A stretch of 63,128 bases of DNA from a virus. The stretch spans positions 1 through 63,128 of IMG/VR virus record IMGVR_UViG_3300025266_000001. One strand, written 5' to 3'. Within the stretch, counting starts at the first letter, position 1, and the number at the start of each line of letters is the position of its first letter. The position numbers were made by a program, and so were the translations under genes. Below are positions 56,436 through 63,128 of the stretch, one piece after another. The notes under the pieces are model-generated. The model was not told where the DNA came from. It worked only from the letters and a program-made list of their open reading frames with translations, and did not search any database.

Positions 56436-58641
56436 CCTATATACAGTACTAAAAGACTATGTACCTAAGAGTGTGGTTACCCTTAAAAATAAAGGGAAGT
56501 CGTGGGCATATGGCTATGACTCAAAATATGAGATTATTGTTATATCAAAAGATGGGACAATAGGGGATATAATAAATATAAGTGGGTTGGTTATAGCTCT
56601 CCCGGCACCAGATAAAAAATGCTGGACAAGAGATACGAAAAAAGAGGAACAGTATTGGGAACGGCAGGAGTTGCCTAAGCCTTTAGATAAAATTAAAAAC
56701 ATACATCAATGGAATGATATGGACTCATCATTTAAAGATAGATGGGTTGATTACATTGAACAAGAATTTGACCATAGGGAGTATGGGATGTTCTTTAAAA
56801 ACAATGGGAATATATCTTACATAACAGGATCCCATTATATGTATATCCAATGGGCTAGTATTGATATTGGATACCCCGACTTTAGGGAGGCAAATAGAAT
56901 TTTTTGGATTTATTGGGAGGCTTGCAAGGCTGATAAGAGGAGTTTTGGAATGGATTACCTAAAGATTAGACGTTCAGGATTTTCTTTTATGTGCTCCTCT
57001 GAGTGTGTAAACACAGGCACACTCGCAAAAGATGCGAGGGTTGGAATACTATCTAAGACAGGTGGTGATGCTAAGAAGATGTTTACGGATAAGGTTGTTC
57101 CTATTTCTAATAGGCTGCCGTTCTTCTTCAGACCTATACAGGATGGTATGGATAAACCAAAGACTGAATTAGCTTTTAGGGTTCCAGCATCAAAGATCAC
57201 AAAGAAAAATATGTTCACTGTACAAGATGATGATATAGAGGGTCTTGATACAACAATTGACTGGAAGAATACCGATGACAACTCTTATGATGGTGAGAAG
57301 CTATTATTACTAGGTCACGACGAATCTGGTAAATGGATTAAGCCAAATAATATATTGAACAACTGGCGAGTTACAAAAACTTGTTTGAGATTAGGTAGCA
57401 AGATTATAGGCAAGTGTATGATGGGATCAACATCAAATGCTTTAAGTAAAGGTGGTGATAACTTTAAAAAATTATTTGAAGATTCATCTACATTAAAACG
57501 AAATAGAAATGGACAGACTCGTAGTGGATTGTATTCTTTATTCATTCCAATGGAGTGGAATATGGAGGGTTTTATTGATAGGTATGGTATGCCGGTTTTT
57601 AAAACACCTAAAGTTCCCGTAATGGGAATTGATGGTGAAATGATCGATCAGGGTGCTGTAGATTATTGGCAAGCCGAGGTTGATTCTTTAAAAAATGACG
57701 CTGATGCTTTGAATGAATTTTACCGTCAGTTCCCAAGATCTGAGTCTCACGCCTTTAGGGATGAGAGTAAACAGTCTTTGTTTAATCTAACTAAAATATA
57801 TCAGCAGATTGATTATAATGATTCTTTAATAAAGGAGCATCATATAACAAGGGGGTCTTTCTCTTGGAAGGATGGTATAAAAGATAGTAAGGTTATATTT
57901 AGCCCAAACAATAGTGGAAGGTTTTATATATCTTGGAATCCTAAGCCCCAAATGCAGAATAACTTTACAATAAAAAATGGTGTCAAATATGCAGGTAATG
58001 ATCATATTGGAGCATTTGGATGTGATAGTTATGACATATCAGGTACCGTTGGTGGTGGCGGATCTAACGGAGCACTTCACGGATTAACCGGGTTCCATAT
58101 GAATGAAGCTCCAATAAACACTTTTTTCTTAGAGTATATTGCCCGCCCACAGACGGCAGAGATATTTTATGAAGATGTATTAATGGCTTGTGTATTTTAT
58201 GGGATGCCAATCCTAATTGAGAACAACAAACCTAGGTTATTATATCATTTTAAGAATAGAGGATACAGGGGTTTCTGTATAAACAGACCAGACAAGCATT
58301 ACACAAAATTATCAAAGACAGAGAAAGAGTTAGGAGGAATACCAAACTCAAGCGAGTCTGTGAAGCAGGCTCACGCCACGGCGATAGAATCTTATATTGA
58401 GAAACATATTGGGATGGATACCATTGGAGATATGGGGGACTGCATATTTATGAGGACATTAGAAGATTGGGCAAAGTTTGATATTAGTAATAGAACGAAG
58501 CACGATGCCTCTATAAGTTCCGGTCTAGCTATAATGGCAAACCAAAAAAATCTATATTTACCTCAGCAAAAACAATCAAAAATAAAGATTAACTTTGCAA
58601 CATACAATAATAAAGGAACAATTAGCGAAATGATTAAATGA
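56359..58641 (+). CDS. terL: terminase large subunit
   Basis: A packaging motor of up to 760 residues. The crAss-like features are clear: YITGSHYMYIQWASIDIGYP, FREANRIFWIYWEACKADK, and KIRRSGFSFMCSSE, the deviant Walker A, near residue 200. The nuclease domain starts near residue 554 (CDSYDISG) with further acidic residues (GDMGDCIFMRTLED near the end). The true start may lie downstream of 56435, since the first 25 codons overlap TerS; an in-frame TTG at 56413 is one option. It overlaps the portal gene by ATGA. Confidence 0.92.
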   Translation: MLLKCLKKAKVKLIPNKDLQKETQNNLYTVLKDYVPKSVVTLKNKGKSWAYGYDSKYEIIVISKDGTIGDIINISGLVIALPAPDKKCWTRDTKKEEQYWERQELPKPLDKIKNIHQWNDMDSSFKDRWVDYIEQEFDHREYGMFFKNNGNISYITGSHYMYIQWASIDIGYPDFREANRIFWIYWEACKADKRSFGMDYLKIRRSGFSFMCSSECVNTGTLAKDARVGILSKTGGDAKKMFTDKVVPISNRLPFFFRPIQDGMDKPKTELAFRVPASKITKKNMFTVQDDDIEGLDTTIDWKNTDDNSYDGEKLLLLGHDESGKWIKPNNILNNWRVTKTCLRLGSKIIGKCMMGSTSNALSKGGDNFKKLFEDSSTLKRNRNGQTRSGLYSLFIPMEWNMEGFIDRYGMPVFKTPKVPVMGIDGEMIDQGAVDYWQAEVDSLKNDADALNEFYRQFPRSESHAFRDESKQSLFNLTKIYQQIDYNDSLIKEHHITRGSFSWKDGIKDSKVIFSPNNSGRFYISWNPKPQMQNNFTIKNGVKYAGNDHIGAFGCDSYDISGTVGGGGSNGALHGLTGFHMNEAPINTFFLEYIARPQTAEIFYEDVLMACVFYGMPILIENNKPRLLYHFKNRGYRGFCINRPDKHYTKLSKTEKELGGIPNSSESVKQAHATAIESYIEKHIGMDTIGDMGDCIFMRTLEDWAKFDISNRTKHDASISSGLAIMANQKNLYLPQQKQSKIKINFATYNNKGTISEMIK

Positions 58642-61073
58642 AAGATGTTAAAATAAACATAACATCCGAAGGTTTTCCAAGCCAATTTGTGTCGGATTCA
58701 ATTAAAGCTTCAGAAGAATTTGGCTTGCAGATAGGGCAAGCTATTCAGTATGAGTGGTTTAAGAAAGACGGTGATGGAGGAAGGTACTACGGACAGTGGA
58801 GAAAATTCCATAAACTAAAACTGTATGCTCGCGGGGAGCAGTCGGTGGCAAAATATAAAAACGAATTAGCAGTTGATGGCGATTTATCTTATCTAAATTT
58901 AGACTGGACACCCGTACCTATATTGCCTAAGTTTATTGATATTGTTGTAAACGGTATGTCAGACAGACAGTTTAAGGTTAAGGCTTATGCACAGGATGCT
59001 ATGTCTCAATCCAAGCGAAGCAAGTATCAGGATATGATTGAGGGGCAGATGATTGCAAAGCCTATCTTAGAATCTATTTCAGAAAAGACGGGGGCAAATC
59101 CTTTTGTTACGGAACCAAACTCTCTGCCGGCTACGGATGAAGAGTTGTCTTTATATATGCAACTAAACTACAAGCCTGCAATTGAAATTGCAGAGGAAGA
59201 GGCTATCAACACATTATTTGACGCAAACCACTATGATGATATTCGTAAAAGAATTGATTATGATGAGACAGTTCTTGGAATAGGTATTGCTAAGCACGAG
59301 TTTTTGATGGGGGATGGAGTAAAAATTTCTTACGTTGATCCTGCAAATGTAGTTTATAGCTATACTGAAGACCCGCACTTTAAAGACTGTTTTTATTGGG
59401 GAGAAATTAAATGCTTACCAATTATTGAGTTAAAAAAAATTGATCCTACACTAACAAATGAAAACCTAGAAGAGATTTCTAAGTATGGGCAAGATTGGTA
59501 CGACCATTATGATGTATCACAATCTCAACAAAATGATATATTTCAACGAGACTCAGCCACTATAATGTACTTTAATTACAAAACAACTAAGGATGTTGTT
59601 TATAAGAAAAAAATTAAAGACAACGGAAACAAGAGTATGATTGAAAAAGATGACCAATTCAATCCTCCTATAGAAATGCAAGAAGAAGGTAAGTTTGAAA
59701 AGGTTTCAAAAACTATTGATGTATGGTATGAAGGGGTTATGGTTATGGGAACTAACATCTTGCTTCAATGGAAGTTGTCAGAAAATATGGTACGCCCACA
59801 GTCGGCAACTCAACACGCTTTACCAAACTATGTTGCTTGTGCTCCAAGAATGTACAAGGGTGTTATTGAGTCTTTAACCAGTAGAATGATTCCATTTGCA
59901 GATTTAATTCAGATAACTCATTTGAAACTTCAGCAAGTTATATCAAGGGTTGTTCCGGACGGTGTGTTTATTGATGCAGATGGTCTTAACGAGGTAGACC
60001 TAGGAACAGGAGCCGCTTATAATCCAGAGGACGCTTTAAGGCTATACTTCCAAACGGGTAGTGTAATAGGAAGAAGCTACACTCAAGACGGAGATTACAA
60101 TCAAGGAAAGGTTCCTATTAAAGAATTAAACTCTAGTTCGGGCGCATCGAAAACCCAAATGCTTTTAACCAACTACAATCACTATCTGAATCAGATCAGA
60201 CAGGTTACAGGTTTAAATGAGGCTAGAGACGCAAGTATGCCTGATTCAAACTCTTTAGTTGGGGTTCAAAAACTAGCGGCATTAAATTCTAATACTGCTA
60301 CGAGGCACATTCTTGATGCTAGTCTTTATATTTATAAGAGTTTGGCGGAGGCGTTAACCTATAGGGTAGCTGATATTTTACAATACTCAGACTTCGCAGA
60401 TGAATTTGTTAATCAAATTGGAAAGTATAACGTAAGTATTCTTAATGATATCAAAGATTTATATATTTATGATTTTGGTATTTTTATTGAGATATCTCCA
60501 GATGAGGAGCAGAAAGCGCAGCTTGAACAAAATATTCAGGTAGCTTTATCTAAAGGGGGGATTGATCTTGAGGATGCTATTGACATTAGAGAATTAAGAA
60601 ACCTTAAGCTTGCAAATCAGTTATTAAAAATGAAGCGCAAGGGGAAGATGGATAGGGAGCAGAAACAGGCACAAGAGAGCCAAGCGATGCAAAACCAGAT
60701 GCAGATGAACCAGCAGCAGATGGCTTCAGAAATGGCACTGCAAAAATTCCAATTAGAAATGCAGGGTAAGATGCAACTTAAACAAAGTGAGGTAGCCTTT
60801 GAAATCGAGAAGATGAAAAACGAAGCCCAGCTTAAGTCTCAGTTAATGAACCAAGAGTTTCAGTTAAATATGCAGTTGCGTGGTATTGAGACCAATCAAC
60901 TTCAGGATAGGGAAGATAAAAGAGAAGGGGCAAAGGCAAACAGAATTAGCCAACAAAACTCTGAACAGTCTAAACTAATAAACCAAAGGAAAAATAACCT
61001 AGCACCAATTAACTTTGAGTCGAATGAAGACAGTTTGGACGGGTTTGATCTAGCGGAATTTAATCCACGATAA
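58638..61073 (+). CDS. portal protein
   Basis: An 811-residue portal of crAss-like type. INITSEGFPSQFVSDSIKAS, RYYGQWRKFHKLKLYARGEQ and LPKFIDIVVNGMSDRQFKV are the family's N-terminal motifs. A long Gln/Met-rich coiled coil at residues about 680-760 (QMQMNQQQMASEMALQKFQ) forms the portal barrel. Twelve copies make the entry and exit ring for DNA. Start overlaps the TerL stop. Confidence 0.9.
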   Translation: MKDVKINITSEGFPSQFVSDSIKASEEFGLQIGQAIQYEWFKKDGDGGRYYGQWRKFHKLKLYARGEQSVAKYKNELAVDGDLSYLNLDWTPVPILPKFIDIVVNGMSDRQFKVKAYAQDAMSQSKRSKYQDMIEGQMIAKPILESISEKTGANPFVTEPNSLPATDEELSLYMQLNYKPAIEIAEEEAINTLFDANHYDDIRKRIDYDETVLGIGIAKHEFLMGDGVKISYVDPANVVYSYTEDPHFKDCFYWGEIKCLPIIELKKIDPTLTNENLEEISKYGQDWYDHYDVSQSQQNDIFQRDSATIMYFNYKTTKDVVYKKKIKDNGNKSMIEKDDQFNPPIEMQEEGKFEKVSKTIDVWYEGVMVMGTNILLQWKLSENMVRPQSATQHALPNYVACAPRMYKGVIESLTSRMIPFADLIQITHLKLQQVISRVVPDGVFIDADGLNEVDLGTGAAYNPEDALRLYFQTGSVIGRSYTQDGDYNQGKVPIKELNSSSGASKTQMLLTNYNHYLNQIRQVTGLNEARDASMPDSNSLVGVQKLAALNSNTATRHILDASLYIYKSLAEALTYRVADILQYSDFADEFVNQIGKYNVSILNDIKDLYIYDFGIFIEISPDEEQKAQLEQNIQVALSKGGIDLEDAIDIRELRNLKLANQLLKMKRKGKMDREQKQAQESQAMQNQMQMNQQQMASEMALQKFQLEMQGKMQLKQSEVAFEIEKMKNEAQLKSQLMNQEFQLNMQLRGIETNQLQDREDKREGAKANRISQQNSEQSKLINQRKNNLAPINFESNEDSLDGFDLAEFNPR

Positions 61074-61090
61074 ATATAAAATTTATTGTG

Positions 61091-61098
61091 TAACTTTG
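61091..61098 (+). promoter_or_regulatory. -7 box for scaffold and capsid genes
   Basis: TAACTTTG matches TAnnTTTG and lies 25 bases before the scaffold ATG, allowing strong separate expression of scaffold and capsid. Confidence 0.7.
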
Positions 61099-61122
61099 TA
61101 ATATTATTAAATTTAATCAAAT

Positions 61123-62220
61123 ATGGAATTTCAAGTAAAAGATCTAGGAGAGACAGACGGTAAGTCTGTACAAGAAGTTGAGCAAAACCTACTCAATAAA
61201 CACGCATCAGAAAATGCAGAAGGGGCGGATGGCGCAGAGGCTTTGAAAGAAGTTGAAGCTGAAGAGGTATTAGAAGCAGATCCGGCAAAAGAAGGATTAA
61301 ACGAAGAACAAGTTCTTTCATTTATTGAAGAAAAATATGGTAAGCAAATAAATTCTCTTGATGAATTTACGCAAGCTAGAGAAGAGTCAGAACCTCTTCC
61401 TGAAGATGTGGCGGCTTACTTTAAATATAAAAAAGATACAGGGCGTGGGATCGAGGATTTTGTTAATTTAAGCAAAAATATCGACGAAATGAACCCTGAT
61501 AAATTGCTAAAGAGCTATTTAATGGCAACCGAAGAAGGTCTTGATGAAGATGATATCGACATTATGATAGAGGATTATTCATACGACGAAGATCTTGATG
61601 AAGAGTCAGACATTAGAAAAGCAAAATTAGCGAAGAAGAAGATAATTGCTAAAGCTAAAAATTATTTTGAAGCTGAGAAAGAAAAATACAAAGTACCTCT
61701 TGAGTCAAGGGGTGGTTCTATTTCTGAGGAAGATTCAAAAAACTTAGAGGCATATAAGCAATCTGTTCAAGAAGCAAATACTTACGAGGAGGCACTAGAT
61801 CGCAGAAGCGAATGGTACACTACCAAGTTGGATGAAACCTTTAACAACGAATTCAAGGGCTTTGAGTTTGAAATAGGAGACAGTAAACTTGTGTATTCTC
61901 CGGGAGATTCTACAGAATTACGTAAAGCACATTCGGATCCGGCAAACTTCACAAAGAAGTTTTTAACGGAGGATGGTCTTTTGAAAAATTCCAAAGGATA
62001 TCATAAGGCTTTGTCTATTGCAATGAACCCCGATAAATATGCCGAGTTCTTTTTTGAGCAAGGTAAAGCAGAGGCACTTGATGGTGCAATGCGTAAGGCA
62101 AAAAATGTAAATATGTCTCCGCGCCAAACACCACAACCAGCTGCGCTTTCGGGAGGAATGCAAATACGAGCAGTAGGAGACGACAAAGGTCGTGGACTAA
62201 AAATTAGAAGTAAAAAATAA
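61123..62220 (+). CDS. scaffold-like capsid assembly protein
   Basis: A 365-residue, very acidic protein (ENAEGADGAEALKEVEAEEV near the N-terminus; DEDDIDIMIEDYSYDEDLDE in the middle) with a Lys-rich C-terminus. Low complexity, helical content and position between portal and capsid genes are typical of scaffold proteins, which guide head assembly and are then lost. The C-terminal end (RAVGDDKGRGLKIRSKK) may bind the capsid. Confidence 0.75.
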   Translation: MEFQVKDLGETDGKSVQEVEQNLLNKHASENAEGADGAEALKEVEAEEVLEADPAKEGLNEEQVLSFIEEKYGKQINSLDEFTQAREESEPLPEDVAAYFKYKKDTGRGIEDFVNLSKNIDEMNPDKLLKSYLMATEEGLDEDDIDIMIEDYSYDEDLDEESDIRKAKLAKKKIIAKAKNYFEAEKEKYKVPLESRGGSISEEDSKNLEAYKQSVQEANTYEEALDRRSEWYTTKLDETFNNEFKGFEFEIGDSKLVYSPGDSTELRKAHSDPANFTKKFLTEDGLLKNSKGYHKALSIAMNPDKYAEFFFEQGKAEALDGAMRKAKNVNMSPRQTPQPAALSGGMQIRAVGDDKGRGLKIRSKK

Positions 62221-62241
62221 TAACTTAAAAAAAAAACGATT

Positions 62242-63128
62242 ATGGCAGTACAAGCAGTACCGGGATATAACTTGCAGCCAAGTGCGCAACAAGTACCTTT
62301 AGCAACAAATTACATCAAGGATTTTAATTTCTTGAATCAATATCTTCCTGACACTTACGAAAAAGAATTCGAGCGTTATGGAAACAGAACAGTAGCATCA
62401 TTCTTGAGAATGGTGGGAGCTGAAATGCCTTCTAACTCTGACCTTATCAAATGGGCAGAACAAGGAAGGTTGCACACTAAATACACTAACTGTGCAACAG
62501 CGGCACTTGTAAATGCGTCAACAGCAACATTTACAGTGGGTGATGTAGGAATTCCTCCATACACAGCTGACAATGCAATTGCTGTTCGTGTTGGACAGAC
62601 AGTAATGTTAACCGATAATGCGGGTGGTGCAAACAACAAAGCAATCGTAACCGCAGTAAATGTAGGAGCAGATACTTTTACAGTTGCATTTTATGAAGCA
62701 GCTGGTTTAGCAGTAGCGGGAGCCGGAGCAGTATTTACTGTGTTCATTTATGGTTCTGAATTCAAAAAAGGAACTAACGGAATGGTAGGTTCTTTAGAAG
62801 CTGATGATATCTTCTTCGAGAATTCTCCAATCATTATCAAGGATAAGTATTCTGTATCAGGTTCTGATATGGCGCAAATTGGATGGGTAGAAGTTACTAC
62901 TGAAAATGGAGCAAACGGGTACCTATGGTATATGAAATCTGAGCACGAAACAAGACTTCGTTTTGATGATTACTTAGAAACTTCAATGATTGAGGCAGTT
63001 CCTGCAGAAGTAGGTTCTGGTGCAATCTCGGCAGGTGGTGATGTAGGAAATAAAGGATCTGAAGGTGTATTCTACACAGTAAACCAACGTGGAAACGTTT
63101 GGGGTGGTGGATTTCCAACGACTCTTCC
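62242..63128 (+). CDS. major capsid protein, N-terminal part
   Basis: The 5' part of the capsid gene (MAVQAVPGYNLQPSAQQVPL, then KDFNFLNQYLPDTYEKEFER). Over the join it continues at base 3 of the window and ends at 680 (about 479 residues in all). The opening with Tyr/Glu-rich helix and the C-terminal GANNF motif are as in crAss-like capsids. The middle inserts a beta-rich domain (residues about 90-170). The leader is A-rich with no Shine-Dalgarno sequence. Confidence 0.87.
   Translation, partial: MAVQAVPGYNLQPSAQQVPLATNYIKDFNFLNQYLPDTYEKEFERYGNRTVASFLRMVGAEMPSNSDLIKWAEQGRLHTKYTNCATAALVNASTATFTVGDVGIPPYTADNAIAVRVGQTVMLTDNAGGANNKAIVTAVNVGADTFTVAFYEAAGLAVAGAGAVFTVFIYGSEFKKGTNGMVGSLEADDIFFENSPIIIKDKYSVSGSDMAQIGWVEVTTENGANGYLWYMKSEHETRLRFDDYLETSMIEAVPAEVGSGAISAGGDVGNKGSEGVFYTVNQRGNVWGGGFPTTL
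63002..63128. repeat. terminal direct repeat, copy 2 (contig join)
   Basis: Identical to bases 1-127. See copy 1. Confidence 0.9.

Overview
The window is one genome length of a tailed phage of Bacteroidota. The first 127 bases recur exactly as the last 127, so this is a circular or circularly permuted contig of about 63,001 bp, and the major capsid gene runs across the join. TerL, portal, capsid, ring proteins and a P22-gp10-like tail protein, in that order, resemble crAss-like podoviruses (Crassvirales). The host group follows from repeated TAnnTTTG promoter boxes and the near absence of Shine-Dalgarno sequences.

Layout. (1) + strand, 53.6 kb through the join to 22.95 kb: packaging (TerS candidate, TerL, portal), scaffold-like protein, capsid, connector and ring proteins, tail hub, a cupin-like protein, and three internal or ejection proteins ending in a 3067-residue polyvalent protein with an HEXXH protease motif. 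(2) - strand, 22.94-32.4 kb: a tight replication and recombination operon (Nmad1-like protein, two DnaA-domain-IV-like proteins, DUF1071 annealing protein, PD-(D/E)XK exonuclease, BT4734-type primase-helicase, SF2 helicase, VRR-NUC and another nuclease candidate). No DNA polymerase, RNA polymerase or integrase is visible. (3) - strand, 32.58-39.25 kb: about twenty small genes arranged as integron-like cassettes. (4) - strand, 39.4-44.15 kb: small genes separated by RNA elements, including two hammerhead ribozymes and two tRNA-like minihelices. (5) 44.15-45.34 kb: the divergent control region with 11-bp phased repeats, G-rich repeats and AT-rich DNA. (6) + strand, 44.6-53.6 kb: groEL and groES, small proteins, lysis genes (holin candidates, amidase) and tail fibres.

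The most striking result is the cassette array. Each small gene starts just after a GTTR motif and ends in its inverted copy (YAAC), and between cassettes lie imperfect palindromes built like integron attC sites. Stem changes are compensated between sites. In many cassettes the recombination point falls inside the reading frame: the start codon and N-terminal peptide lie in the loop of one site (often ending KEQLILSG or similar), and the C-terminal half, often with CxxC pairs, is supplied by the next cassette. This looks like a phage-borne attC cluster without integrase that makes chimeric small proteins.

The second result is an early operon punctuated by RNA. Two hammerheads begin in or next to stop codons, and two anticodon-less acceptor/T-arm minihelices and three related three-way-junction leaders sit in other gaps. 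The third is a duplicated iteron module (TTRTGTTGAT at offsets 0, 11, 22 and 72) present with identical spacing before the primase gene and before groEL, each next to AT-rich DNA.

All names come from reading motifs by eye. No searches or folding programs were run.
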